A DNA stretch of 64,000 nucleotides, from NCBI GenBank assembly GCA_965221985.1, contig OZ244928.1:2604001-2668000 (forward strand), written 5' to 3'. The notes beneath the pieces were generated by a model. That model worked only from the letters and a program-made list of their open reading frames with translations. It ran no database searches and was not told the origin of the DNA. How positions within the stretch are numbered: the stretch's first letter is position 1; every line of letters begins with the position of its first letter. This DNA comes from J054 sp965221985 (lineage in GTDB: Bacteria > Pseudomonadota > Gammaproteobacteria > Steroidobacterales > GCA-2729495). Of the stretch, positions 53,233 to 62,067 are shown piece after piece. A program made the position numbers and the translations under genes.

Positions 53233-53664
53233 TTACTGGGATTGGCGACCCTCGCCATGAACGGTGATGATGAGCCGCCTTGCATGCGCCGCAATACGAT
53301 GCTCCCATAAATAAACACCCTGCCAGCTTCCCAAGGAACAGACTCCGTCGGCAACAGGCAAACTCAAGGCCGATTGCGTGAGGACCGTGCGCACATGCGC
53401 GGGCATGTCATCCGGCCCCTCATCCTGGTGGCGAAACAGGGTATCTCCATCAGGTGTCAAGCGCGCCATGAAGGACTCAAGATCGCGGCGCACATCGGGG
53501 TCGGCATTCTCGCAGAGCATTAATGACGCGCTCGTGTGCTGGCAAAACACATGACACAAGCCGCGTTCAATACCGGCATCCCTGACCCTTGTTTGAATCT
53601 GACGAGTTATGTCGTAGCTGCCCCGACCCTCCGTCCGCAATTCTATTGATGATTGTGCCCACAT
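53233..53664 (-). CDS. YjbQ/UPF0047 family protein (secondary thiamine-phosphate synthase-like)
   Basis: A 143-residue protein of the YjbQ family. HVFCQHTSASLMLCENADPDVRRDLESFM holds the conserved HTSA motif, and FRHQDEGPDDMPAHVRTVLTQSALSLPVADG and GSWQGVYLWEHR are diagnostic. E. coli YjbQ has thiamine-phosphate-synthase-like activity in suppressor assays, but its real role is uncertain. It follows the phosphatase-like gene with a 9-base gap, so they may be co-transcribed. Confidence 0.93.
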   Translation of the reverse strand: MWAQSSIELRTEGRGSYDITRQIQTRVRDAGIERGLCHVFCQHTSASLMLCENADPDVRRDLESFMARLTPDGDTLFRHQDEGPDDMPAHVRTVLTQSALSLPVADGVCSLGSWQGVYLWEHRIAAHARRLIITVHGEGRQSQ

Positions 53665-53673
53665 ATTCTTGGG

Positions 53674-54252
53674 CTAAGGCCGGTACGGTGCGCCGTAGCG
53701 CAAACGCAAGGTTTTTACCTTGCCGTACCAGGGAATACTGACGATGTATAAGGCGTCGTGCTCCTGATCGGCCATGGGCGGTAATTTTTTGCTGCCATGA
53801 AATTCTTCAATGAGTGCCGGCAGCGCCTCGCGATTGGTTGCGACCAAAACAATCTTGCCTTTGTAATCCTTCAATATCCTCTCAGCCAGTCCGATGACAT
53901 CATTGGCATCCACGACTTGTACCGGCAATTTGAGTTTCTTCGCCAAAGGCTCCACGGTTTCTTGCGTGTGGCGAAAACGCGTCGCGAAAATTGCATCGAC
54001 GCCCGCCACCACATCAACGTCGCCGAGAACTCGCACAAGTTCTTCGGCACGGCGCTGACCGGCCCGCGACAAACCAGGATTACTCAGCACACCCTCAGCC
54101 AAATCGGCATAGCGCACAAACAGAACTGTGGTGGTGGCCTGGGACTCGAAAAACCAAGCCAAGCTTAACGCCGTGCCGAGAAACAACAGTACCGCTGTGA
54201 TGCGACGTTGACGCCGGCGTTTGCGCCGTTTGTCCTCGGACTTAACGCTCAC
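53674..54252 (-). CDS. membrane-anchored histidine-phosphatase-like protein lacking catalytic histidines
   Basis: A 192-residue protein with a very basic N terminus (SEDKRRKRRRQRR), a membrane span (VLLFLGTALSLAWFF) and a domain of the histidine-phosphatase (phosphoglycerate-mutase-like) fold. The RHG motif reads VLFVRYADL, so the nucleophilic histidine is Tyr48, while Arg47 remains. The second catalytic histidine (VxGH) is Asn140 in VLVATNREAL, although RFRHTQETVEPL keeps the family Arg. It is therefore unlikely to be an active phosphatase. It overlaps the upstream small membrane protein gene (ATGA). Confidence 0.75.
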   Translation of the reverse strand: MSVKSEDKRRKRRRQRRITAVLLFLGTALSLAWFFESQATTTVLFVRYADLAEGVLSNPGLSRAGQRRAEELVRVLGDVDVVAGVDAIFATRFRHTQETVEPLAKKLKLPVQVVDANDVIGLAERILKDYKGKIVLVATNREALPALIEEFHGSKKLPPMADQEHDALYIVSIPWYGKVKTLRLRYGAPYRP

Positions 54253-54527
54253 CGTTGGCTATCCTTTGGATTACGCAGCACCTCATATTCCGTTTCGATG
54301 AATTCTTCATCTGTGCTTGTACGGCGACGTAGTTGACGACGGAACCACCACAAGCGGACATAGACGATGGCCGCCAACACCAAACCCAAGCCGAGAATTC
54401 CCGCGAGCAGAAACGCGCCAAATACGATGGCAATGCCGAGAATACCGAGACCCAGGATGAATCCGATAACCTGCATGAACGGGCTGCGGGCTTGAGGCCC
54501 TCCCCATCTGTAGTGAATCTGGCGCAC
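54249..54527 (-). CDS. small membrane protein, hypothetical
   Basis: A protein of up to 92 residues with two adjacent membrane segments (VIGFILGLGILGIAIVFGAFLLAGILGLGLVLAAIVYVRLWW) and a basic C-terminal tail (RRQLRRRTSTDEEFIETEYEVLRN). ATG 54476 gives a start directly before the first span and may be the real one. It overlaps the next gene by 4 bases (ATGA), so they are coupled. No family recognised. Confidence 0.6.
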   Translation of the reverse strand: MRQIHYRWGGPQARSPFMQVIGFILGLGILGIAIVFGAFLLAGILGLGLVLAAIVYVRLWWFRRQLRRRTSTDEEFIETEYEVLRNPKDSQR

Positions 54528-54564
54528 CCGCCTATTCTACCGGCCCGAACGCGGGGAAGTTAGC

Positions 54565-55581
54565 CTAGGCTGGAAGCCCTTGAACCAGCGACAGAGTCGC
54601 TGGTGGCGGAAAGCGATGAATATGGGTGAGCCGCAAATCGGCGGCCTTTAGTAGGGCCGCATATTGCTCGGCCGTTCGTTCACGACCCTGCGTCAAGGCC
54701 AGCAGGCTAACGTCCGTGGCCTTGTTCGGGTCCGGATCGTTGCCCGGTTCGATCACGGCGTCAATCACGGCGATACATCCCTCGTCTTCAAGGACCGCGC
54801 GGCAGTTTTGTAGGATATTGATGGCCGCAGCGTCGTCCCAGTCGTGGAGGATGCGCTTGAGCAAGTACAGGTCCGCTCCGCTGGGCACCGAGTCGAAAAA
54901 GTCTCCGGCGATCAGTTCGCAACGATCCTGGACCGCTGTCGTCTCTAAGTCACGCCGCTTCTCCAAAACCTGCGCCTGATCGAACAACATACCGCGGGTA
55001 CTCGGATATTGCTGCAAGATCGCGGCAAGTAAGCCACCCTGTCCGCCCCCAATATCGGCGATATAGCGGAAATTCGTGAAATCGAAATTTTCAGCAATCA
55101 CCGGGTTTTCGGCGGCCGCCACCATGGCCATGGCCTGGTCAAATGCAGCGCCAGCCCGCGGATGAGTTGCCAGATAATCGAAAAAACCTTCGCCATGCGC
55201 CTGTTCAAAAGCATTTTCCCCAACACGCAGCGCGGATGGCAGCGCGCGTAGCGTATCCCAACTCAAATTTTGCCAGCCGCTGGCGAATAGCGCGTGCAAT
55301 GAATTGGCGGCTGTCTGTTGTAAACAAGCGGCACGAGGTGTCAAGGCAAAACGGCCATCATCTTCCTCGCGAAAAATTTCATGGCTTGCCAGGAATCTCA
55401 GTATTCGATAAATCGCATCCGCAGAGAGACCGCTGTGCTCTGCCAGTTCCGCGCAGGAGCGTGGACCGTTTGCTAGATAGTCAGCGATACCACAATCGGC
55501 CGCCAAGCCCACGCAGCGGATCAGTAGAAGCTGACCGCTGAGCTCCAGCAAGAATCCGCGCGGAGACTTTGAGCTATCCAC
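54565..55581 (-). CDS. SAM-dependent O-methyltransferase (acetylserotonin/hydroxyindole type)
   Basis: A 338-residue enzyme with an N-terminal dimerisation winged-helix domain (about 5-90; LAADCGIADYLANGPRSCAELAEHSGLSADAIYRILRFLASH) and a SAM-binding Rossmann fold (VADIGGGQGGLLAAILQQYP). LLKRILHDWDDAAAINILQN carries the HDWDD histidine base of plant-type and antibiotic O-methyltransferases. It methylates a hydroxyl of an aromatic or polyketide-type small molecule; the substrate is unknown. It lies 4 bases after the DUF1838 gene. Confidence 0.85.
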   Translation of the reverse strand: MDSSKSPRGFLLELSGQLLLIRCVGLAADCGIADYLANGPRSCAELAEHSGLSADAIYRILRFLASHEIFREEDDGRFALTPRAACLQQTAANSLHALFASGWQNLSWDTLRALPSALRVGENAFEQAHGEGFFDYLATHPRAGAAFDQAMAMVAAAENPVIAENFDFTNFRYIADIGGGQGGLLAAILQQYPSTRGMLFDQAQVLEKRRDLETTAVQDRCELIAGDFFDSVPSGADLYLLKRILHDWDDAAAINILQNCRAVLEDEGCIAVIDAVIEPGNDPDPNKATDVSLLALTQGRERTAEQYAALLKAADLRLTHIHRFPPPATLSLVQGLPA

Positions 55582-55585
55582 TCGT

Positions 55586-56413
55586 CTAAGACTCCTCCCC
55601 CGCCAGAACGCCTAGAGGATCGTTTAGCACATCGGGATGGTACTTTTCCGTCAACTCAAGATAGTAAGGCGGTAGGTCCTCAACGCGCGGCGCGCGCCAG
55701 CCGATGCCGCGTGCCGTGGTATGGCCCGATGTGTCTCCGAAGCCCATCCAGGGGCGAAACGTCACCAGGCTTTGAAACTGCACCCGCGTTGGTACGCTCG
55801 CCTGGCTGGGATCATTCAGGTCCTGCCTGCGCGCTTGATAGGTGCTCATTTCATTGTAGATAAAAGGCGTACTATTGGCTTGTTTGCCGTTAACACGGAT
55901 CTCCTCGGTAATCCAAACCTCGTTTCCATGTTCGATAGGTTTACGGAAATAGTGGTCCAAGCGCATGCCCCGAGCTTCTCCAACCGTTTCGACGTCCAAG
56001 CCTTCCGCCGTCATGGTAATGCTTGACGGACCCATGCGAGTCTGCGGCACTTCCACTCGCTTACCCGTGACCGGATTTTCCCACGTCTCAATGAGCTTCT
56101 CGGTCTCCAAATCTGTGAAGTAAGCAACCTCCAAACTCCGAATATTGAAACTTTGTTCGTCGACGCGTCGATAGCGGCTAAATGTTGCGGCCAGTATGCC
56201 GAGCATGGGTATAGCTTGATGATCAACAACTGCATAGCGCGCACCGATCACCCACCCCATAACAAGCCGGTCGTCCGTCGCCCCACGCATTTTGGCGATG
56301 GCCGTGAGTCTGTCCTCCGGAAGATCCAGGTCCAAGCCACCTCGGGGCCAAACCGACTGCATCGGCAGCAGACCAAGCCCACCCAATCCTTGCAAGACTG
56401 TTCTACGATGCAT
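55586..56413 (-). CDS. DUF1838 family protein
   Basis: A 275-residue protein with a twin-arginine-like start (MHRRTVLQGLGGLGLLP) that could direct export. KMRGATDDRLVMGWVIGARYAVVDHQAIPMLG, VAYFTDLETEKLIETWENPVTGKRVEVP and GPSSITMTAEGLDVET fit DUF1838, a family of unknown function seen in environmental bacteria. It is paired with the O-methyltransferase gene 4 bases away, so both may act on one compound. Confidence 0.8.
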   Translation of the reverse strand: MHRRTVLQGLGGLGLLPMQSVWPRGGLDLDLPEDRLTAIAKMRGATDDRLVMGWVIGARYAVVDHQAIPMLGILAATFSRYRRVDEQSFNIRSLEVAYFTDLETEKLIETWENPVTGKRVEVPQTRMGPSSITMTAEGLDVETVGEARGMRLDHYFRKPIEHGNEVWITEEIRVNGKQANSTPFIYNEMSTYQARRQDLNDPSQASVPTRVQFQSLVTFRPWMGFGDTSGHTTARGIGWRAPRVEDLPPYYLELTEKYHPDVLNDPLGVLAGEES

Positions 56414-56621
56414 GTCGTCGCTCCCGGCTCTTAGGAAAAATGCGGCCCTGATGTCGTCAAAGTACTACTCATCAATGACAAAATGGCCATCAGAGTTTTG
56501 CGTAACAACTAGCCTAACGACAGAGGCTTGGACCGGCCAAATTAATGGCTAGCATCGACCAAGCCGTGCACAGGGTTAGCTCCGTCAAATAAAAGCCCGG
56601 CCAAGAAACCTTGCCATTGTT

Positions 56622-57410
56622 CTAGTTCGATGACGCTCGAATGGCGACAACTAGGCCATCGGCAAACCACTGTTGCAGAAACTGCACGGCCTGTTGAGGC
56701 ACGGAATCTGGTGCATACCAGGCGCATAGAGCGTCGCATAAGCTGGCAAAACTATTGCCTCGAGACACCATTGCGAGGGCATGGGCCTCGGCAGCAGCCA
56801 GGGAACGCCAAAACACTGTCAGGTCCTGACGCCACAATAGCCAGGGCACAGCCTGCTCGCTGGCGACCCACTCGGGCAAAGCTTCGCCATGCGACTGCGC
56901 GGAAAATACCGCGGGAACATTCCAGTGCAGACTTAGCCGCTGCAGGCTGGGGTGGAGTGTCAATGTCATGTCACTCCATGCATCGGGAGAAATTTCCGCC
57001 AAATCGCCGGGTGCAAGACTGAGTGCATCGGCCGCATCAAAGGCGCGGCCCCAAGCCCACTCAAAAGCGGCCATTTCGGCCAAATAGGGCCGTGCTGACC
57101 ATTGACTTGTCCCGTCCAGGTAACTCTCCAAATCACGGCCGAGCCAGCGTACCGAGGTGTATGTCGAGGGATGCGCTGCAAGATACTCCAGACAAAGGCT
57201 TTGCCATTCCGCCTCGCCCAGCAATTTAGCAAGGCCCGAAAAATCATTGCGCAATACGTCTGTCAGCCGCAGGCGATACGCGTCGTGATAAACCTGCAGA
57301 CGACGTGTTGCGGGCGCGATATTGTCACCCACCACCGCCATTTCGATCCCCGGCTGATCACGCATCACATAAGCTTGAAAATCAGCCTGTAATACCCCTA
57401 ACTTGCTCAT
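56622..57410 (-). CDS. bufC: HvfC/BufC-type RiPP recognition protein (DUF2063)
   Basis: A 262-residue protein whose N-terminal half is DUF2063 (LGVLQADFQAYVMRDQPGIE, RLQVYHDAYRLRLTDVLRNDFSGLAKLLG). The C-terminal half is a less conserved helical domain. In bufferin and Hvf clusters it helps the MNIO enzyme recognise the precursor peptide. Its start overlaps the bufB stop by 4 bases (ATGA). It follows the bufA2 and bufB genes in one operon. Confidence 0.88.
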   Translation of the reverse strand: MSKLGVLQADFQAYVMRDQPGIEMAVVGDNIAPATRRLQVYHDAYRLRLTDVLRNDFSGLAKLLGEAEWQSLCLEYLAAHPSTYTSVRWLGRDLESYLDGTSQWSARPYLAEMAAFEWAWGRAFDAADALSLAPGDLAEISPDAWSDMTLTLHPSLQRLSLHWNVPAVFSAQSHGEALPEWVASEQAVPWLLWRQDLTVFWRSLAAAEAHALAMVSRGNSFASLCDALCAWYAPDSVPQQAVQFLQQWFADGLVVAIRASSN

Positions 57411-58249
57411 GCCGCCGCCTCCAGGTGTTGTGCGGCGATCTGGCGGGCCTGCTGCAGTTCATCGAGCAACTCGGCCAAAGCTGGAATATTATCGTCACGT
57501 TCGATCATGGTCGCCACGTTGCCGAAGCGCTCAACGGCCTGCCCGTACAATTGCCAGACCGGATCAGCCACGGGTTGATCATGCGTATCGATAATCAGCG
57601 GCCCATCGTGGGTGTGGCCGGCCAAATGAATTTGCTGAACACGCTGCCGCGGAATACCGCGCAGATAATCCCGCGGTACGAAACCATGGTTGCAACTGCT
57701 GACATAGATATTGTTGACGTCTAATAGAATCAGACAATCGGCTTGTTCAGCGACCGCGGCAAGAAATTCCCACTCGCTGAGCGCTGACGATTGGTAGGTC
57801 ACATAGCTGGAAACATTTTCCAACAGGATTTGCCGACCGAGAAAATCTTGTACTTCCCGCACACGCCCGGCCACATGCTCTATGGCTTCCTCGGTATATG
57901 GCAGGGGCATAAGGTCGTGGAGATTCTGCCCGGCGATCCCCGTCCAGCACAGGTGGTCAGAAATCCATTCTGGTTCGACCCGCGCGGCCAGCGCACGCAG
58001 TTGCTGCAAATAATTTCTATCTAGCGGCGCAGTACTGCCCACCGACAGCGACACGCCATGCATGACCACCGGGTAGTGCTCCCGTACCCGATCCAGATAA
58101 TGCAGCGGCTTGCCACCCTCCACCATGTAGTTCTCGGTAAGCAATTCGAACCAATCCACCGGGGGCAGTTCGGTGACAATTTGCTCGTAGTGGTCGGGAC
58201 GCAAGCCCAGTCCGAAACCTAGGCTGTTCTTAGGCAACTGAGTTCCCAA
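57407..58249 (-). CDS. bufB: MNIO-family RiPP maturase (DUF692; HvfB/BufB)
   Basis: A 280-residue TIM-barrel of the multinuclear non-haem iron-dependent oxidase family. GFGLGLRPDHYEQIV, VDWFELLTENYM, MHGVSLSVGSTAPLDRNYL and DHLCWTGIAGQNLHDLMPLPYTEEA are conserved, with metal-ligand candidates in the His and Asp/Glu positions (MHG, DHL, LENVSSY, DVNNIYV, HLAGHTH). MNIO enzymes convert cysteine residues in peptide precursors to thiooxazoles or related groups. It sits between bufA2 and bufC. Confidence 0.92.
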   Translation of the reverse strand: MGTQLPKNSLGFGLGLRPDHYEQIVTELPPVDWFELLTENYMVEGGKPLHYLDRVREHYPVVMHGVSLSVGSTAPLDRNYLQQLRALAARVEPEWISDHLCWTGIAGQNLHDLMPLPYTEEAIEHVAGRVREVQDFLGRQILLENVSSYVTYQSSALSEWEFLAAVAEQADCLILLDVNNIYVSSCNHGFVPRDYLRGIPRQRVQQIHLAGHTHDGPLIIDTHDQPVADPVWQLYGQAVERFGNVATMIERDDNIPALAELLDELQQARQIAAQHLEAAA

Positions 58250-58270
58250 AGTTCTACTTCTTTATAGAGA

Positions 58271-58307
58271 ACCGGGCCGACCACCTAGCAAACGAGGCCG
58301 GCCCGGT
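58271..58307 (-). terminator. attenuator-like hairpin between bufA2 and bufB
   Basis: ACCGGGCCG and CGGCCCGGT pair as a 9-bp GC-rich stem with a 19-base loop. On the minus strand it lies 36 bases after the bufA2 stop and is followed by TCTCTATAAAG. A partial terminator would let the precursor peptide be made in excess over the maturase. Confidence 0.45.
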
Positions 58308-58343
58308 GTTTGTTAGCAGACGCTGCGCCTGCCGCTCTATCGC

Positions 58344-58619
58344 TTAGGCAGACTCAAAGGTTCCGCCAGCTTCCTCACAATCGGCCGCAGTGGACTTGGT
58401 CCAGCCTTCACCTTTGCAAGCGTTCTGTCCGGCGCAACCAGAACTGGCGGTCGCGCAGGCACTTTGGCCTTTGCAACCATTGGCACCCACACATTTACCT
58501 TCTGCCTCATCCCCCGCGGAGGCATGCGCGCCAGCCGTGGCAGTGATGGGTGAAATCGCAAACAAGGCAGCGGCGGCGGTGGCCAGGGCGGCCCCGGATA
58601 AACGGTTTTTCGCGCTCAT
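58344..58619 (-). CDS. bufA2: bufferin-type RiPP precursor (BufA2 family)
   Basis: A 91-residue precursor with a signal peptide (AALATAAAALFAISPITATAGA). The mature part has six cysteines: GKCVGANGCKGQSACAT, SSGCAGQNACKGEGW and AADCEEAGG. CxGxNxCKGQ and NACKGEGW repeats mark BufA2-type bufferins, periplasmic metal-binding RiPPs whose cysteines are modified by BufB. The gene is followed by bufB and bufC on the same strand, and a DoxX-type fourth gene is absent. Copper is the metal for characterised bufferins; that this one binds copper is inferred. Confidence 0.85.
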   Translation of the reverse strand: MSAKNRLSGAALATAAAALFAISPITATAGAHASAGDEAEGKCVGANGCKGQSACATASSGCAGQNACKGEGWTKSTAADCEEAGGTFESA

Positions 58620-59158
58620 AAAGAAAACTCCAATTTGTTGATGAATGCCGAGCTAATGCCGAAGCAAAACTTGGCTGACCATAAACTTGACCGCAAGCAT
58701 GGGCAACAGGTTCCCGCGGATGGAAAATAGAGTGACGGTCGCGGCGTTGCGAAGCGAGCTAAGCGCGTTTCATGGAAAAATGTAATACATTAAATAAAGG
58801 TAATAATTGCTTATTTTATAAAGATAAAATTGGATAACAGAATGCTTGCGCATAAACGATACCGCCCATCGAGCTAAGGAAAACCAAGTTGCGGGGATAG
58901 CCCCTTGGCTTTGCCGCAACGGCGCTAGATGATGCGCAGCACGACGTCAACAAACTGCGCCGCCAGGATTAAAACGAAGCCCGGCCCACAATAGTGCTTA
59001 GACACCGCTGTCTGCTCGCCTCTGGGCGCGGCGGTTTTGTAGTCTTAAGATCTGACTCGCTACTGAGCCGGCAGACCTACAGCAGCTTATCCAGAAATCG
59101 CGGCACGCAACAAGTTTATCGTAATGCGACACGCCGGTCGGCGAGTAACACTTCTACG
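58620..59158. other. 539-base region upstream of the bufferin operon
   Basis: It lies between bufA2 (leftward) and the end of the FAD oxidase gene. An AT-rich block at about 58775-58855 is the best candidate for the bufferin promoter. I see no convincing binding site, RNA or reading frame; the 58994-59242 open frame is low in protein-like character. No sigma-factor gene accompanies the operon. Confidence 0.5.
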
Positions 59159-60511
59159 CTATCCGATGTATTCACGAAAATACTGATTAATCATCCGATC
59201 TTTCGGATCCGAATGTCGCCGCATAGCTCTGAAATGTTCTAGGCGCTCGGCATAGGCTTGCCTTGCCAACGCGGGCGCGAAGCAACGGGTTTGATTAAAT
59301 ACCGGTATTGCATCCAATCGACTGGCTACCTCAGCAAAGTCGATCAGAAAATTCTCCCAGCCACGCATATCGGTCGACCGCAAATTGAGCGCAAATACGG
59401 GCCCATCAAAACTCGGAGACAACAAAGCCCGTGCATCCTGCGGCACCCGGTAGGCAATGGCCGGTAAATCGCAGCGATAGCTCGTGGCACGATAATTTTC
59501 TTGGCAAAAGTCGCGGTAGGCATCAAGGGCGGCAGCAAACCTGTCAGCTGGAAAATACCAAGTACATTGCTGCGTGCGCGCCTGCGGACCAACGCGCCGA
59601 AATTTTCCCGTTTGCTCCATGGCGTTGGTACCGGCATCCACTAGGCGCGTGTTAACCAGGACTTGGGTAGCTTGACTAAACCCGTCAACCACGGATCCAC
59701 GCAAGCCACGTCCAGGAACAATGCGACCCGCGGCATGCACCAATTCAGGCAACAGCCGGTTTCCCAACCAATCTCGCAGCTTCCATAGCGCGGGTGAAGC
59801 ACCGCGCTCCTTTTGGGTCGTCTCGCGTAACTCGATATAGGCCTTGTTTCGAAACGGCAGTAGGTAAATTTTTGCACCCGCTTGGATCGTGCTAAGGGTA
59901 GGTACTAAAGAACTAAGCTCTTTGAAGCTCAACTTGCGACTGCGAACCGAATAGGGACGAATCCGCCTAACCCGCAGAGAAACTTCATAAATCACGCCCA
60001 CCAAGCCGAAGCTATTGCGCAACTTCATGAGAATTTTTGGGCGGCTCTCGTCGAACGAGAGCAAACGGCCCGCGGGGGTCACGATCCTTAGTCCAACTAA
60101 GCAATGGGCAACACCACCATCGGCATCTTCCGGTCCTGCCGCTAAGCAACCGCTGCTAACTAGACCACCGACCGTTCTGTCAGGTTCCTCGAAACTCGCG
60201 GTCAGCTCCAAACCATGCTCAGCCAATTCGCGCACTAAATCACGTAAGCGCATGCCGGCTTGCACCGTAACGCTGCGCGCCCGAATCTTAATAAGACGAT
60301 TCATCTTGGACATATCCAGCACGGTGCCTTCTTGCACCAAGGTACAGCGCGGGTTGCCGCTGTTCGCGCCCACCGGGCGTACGGGTGATGGATATCGATA
60401 AGGGTCTTTTAGGACGTTAACAATATCTTCGGCGACCAGAGGTTGTGCTTTACCCTTGGACCGAAGTCTAAGCTGACGATGCTTACCGCTGCGCGATGCA
60501 ACTTCCTGCAT
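59159..60511 (-). CDS. FAD-binding oxidoreductase (FAD_binding_4 family)
   Basis: A 450-residue flavoprotein. RPVGANSGNPRCTLVQEGTVLDMSKMNRLIKI to VTVQAGMRLRDLVRELAEHGLELT is the FAD-binding p-cresol methylhydroxylase-type domain, and GGLVSSGCLAAGPEDADGGVAHCLVGLRIVTPAGRL completes it. The C-terminal part resembles sugar-lactone oxidases of the aldonolactone/alditol oxidase group. No covalent-FAD histidine is obvious. The substrate is unknown. It stands alone, with a 395-base gap upstream. Confidence 0.8.
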   Translation of the reverse strand: MQEVASRSGKHRQLRLRSKGKAQPLVAEDIVNVLKDPYRYPSPVRPVGANSGNPRCTLVQEGTVLDMSKMNRLIKIRARSVTVQAGMRLRDLVRELAEHGLELTASFEEPDRTVGGLVSSGCLAAGPEDADGGVAHCLVGLRIVTPAGRLLSFDESRPKILMKLRNSFGLVGVIYEVSLRVRRIRPYSVRSRKLSFKELSSLVPTLSTIQAGAKIYLLPFRNKAYIELRETTQKERGASPALWKLRDWLGNRLLPELVHAAGRIVPGRGLRGSVVDGFSQATQVLVNTRLVDAGTNAMEQTGKFRRVGPQARTQQCTWYFPADRFAAALDAYRDFCQENYRATSYRCDLPAIAYRVPQDARALLSPSFDGPVFALNLRSTDMRGWENFLIDFAEVASRLDAIPVFNQTRCFAPALARQAYAERLEHFRAMRRHSDPKDRMINQYFREYIG

Positions 60512-60906
60512 TTCTATCCCTCAATTGAAGGGCAATCACCAATCGAATGGGAGAACTGAATAGCGCGAATGCCGGGCTCTCGTCAGCGACGGAAACCTCT
60601 TAGAGTCGGCGACCCCGCCATCCTAGGAATAATCCCTTAGACCGGTGATTTTGTGCCCCGCGGCTTTCGCCGGGTTTACCTTGATTCGACCTGGTCAAAT
60701 ATGACCCAAGTTTCGCCACGGTACAAGCGCAAATTGGGGACTTTGTGCGCTTCTCGCCAAATATTGTTAAACACGGCGCATTCCAGGTATCAGGCCGCTC
60801 TCTAGTTCTTGGCCAAAGCGCTAAAAGACAAGCATTCAGCGCCTTGTTTTCCCACCAGTGCAGCCTCAGGATTCAGGAGCTAACTTCGCGCGGCAGACCC
60901 GGATAA
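60512..60906. other. 395-base intergenic region
   Basis: It lies upstream of the FAD oxidoreductase and downstream of the HupE/UreJ gene, both leftward. It must hold the promoter of the oxidoreductase. I see no RNA, repeat or convincing gene. Confidence 0.5.
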
Positions 60907-62067
60907 CTAACCCGCTATACGCTCGACGAACCAATAGCTCCCAATCATTGCAATTAGCACCGAACCCGGAAGCACGATGGCGCGCCGGTACCAAGGCTGC
61001 TCGCGAAACCAAATGCCCACGGCCAAAAATGCTAAGGCAATCACCGCCAGCTGGCCAAGCTCAACGCCGATGTTGAAACCGATTAGAGCAGTTAGAAATT
61101 CACCGCGCGGCAAGCCCAATTCAGTGAGTACGCCGGCGAAACCAAGCCCATGTAACAAACCAAATCCAAATACAATCCAAACGCGCCATGGCTTAAGGGC
61201 AGCTGTGAAAATATTTTCCACGGCAATGTATACGATGGACAGAGCGATCAATGGTTCAACGATACTGGCGGGTAGGCTGATCAATCCATACAAAGACAGT
61301 CCCAATGTAATGGAATGAGCAAGGGTAAAAGCCGTCACCTGATAGAGCAGCGGACGCCACTTTAAACTGAGCAAGAATATACCCAGTACAAAGAGCATGT
61401 GATCTAAACCCTTAGGCAAAATATGCGTAAAACCCAAGCCCGTGTAGTCAATAAATACATCCCATGTACTTCGCGAGGCAATTCGGTTCTTGTTCAAGGG
61501 AAAGGCTTCGCTGCTCTGTCCGGCAGTTAACCATTCCGCACGGATGACGCCCTGCCCAGCCGCGGCAATACGCAGCGCGCTCTCACCAAATTCTGGTGCA
61601 TACGACCAGGTCAATTGCTTCCCGCCGGTCGGGAGCGTGCCGGCCAGCGTTATGCGTGTGAGACGTTCCACCGAGACATCGCCCACGGGAGGGATTTCCA
61701 GTGAGACCAGCTTGGGATGCAGCCGTTGGCCGTCCACGCTTAGGTTGATTCCTGCCAAGTAACGGCCCTTGAATCCTTCAAAGGCCTGCCGCAGCTGCAC
61801 GGTGGGGAGCTCACGCAAGGCATCGTACTCAGCGGCTTGGGGAGCCTCGCTGGTATCTTGATGTTCCGGACCAATGCCCGCCAAGACAGCTTCCAGATTT
61901 AGATCAATCTCCCCCGTATAGCTTCCCGCGTCGTCGATGTGGATGGTCACTATCGCGGGGCGCAGGCGGTGACCCGCCGCGCTACCTGCGTACAGTAAGG
62001 CAAGACCCATGACGATCAGAAGCAAGCACCGGTCTGCACTAGGGGTTTTTAAATGAGCGTGTTTCAT
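60907..62067 (-). CDS. HupE/UreJ-2 family membrane protein
   Basis: A 386-residue protein with a signal/anchor (CLLLIVMGLALLYAGSAAG), a large exported N-terminal domain (about 30-200) and six or seven C-terminal spans. GLDHMLFVLGIFLLSL, TLAHSITLGLSLYG, GFGLLHGLGFAG and GFNIGVELGQL carry the His, Asp, Glu and Asn residues conserved in the HupE/UreJ transporters, which handle nickel or cobalt in some species. The metal here is unproven. It starts 15 bases inside the divergent DUF4198 gene, so the starts of one or both may be later. Confidence 0.83.
   Translation of the reverse strand: MKHAHLKTPSADRCLLLIVMGLALLYAGSAAGHRLRPAIVTIHIDDAGSYTGEIDLNLEAVLAGIGPEHQDTSEAPQAAEYDALRELPTVQLRQAFEGFKGRYLAGINLSVDGQRLHPKLVSLEIPPVGDVSVERLTRITLAGTLPTGGKQLTWSYAPEFGESALRIAAAGQGVIRAEWLTAGQSSEAFPLNKNRIASRSTWDVFIDYTGLGFTHILPKGLDHMLFVLGIFLLSLKWRPLLYQVTAFTLAHSITLGLSLYGLISLPASIVEPLIALSIVYIAVENIFTAALKPWRVWIVFGFGLLHGLGFAGVLTELGLPRGEFLTALIGFNIGVELGQLAVIALAFLAVGIWFREQPWYRRAIVLPGSVLIAMIGSYWFVERIAG

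Noticed and set aside
58994..59242. 82-residue frame between the bufferin operon and the FAD oxidase
   Set aside because: Composition is Ser/Arg rich and non-protein-like, and it overlaps the oxidase end.
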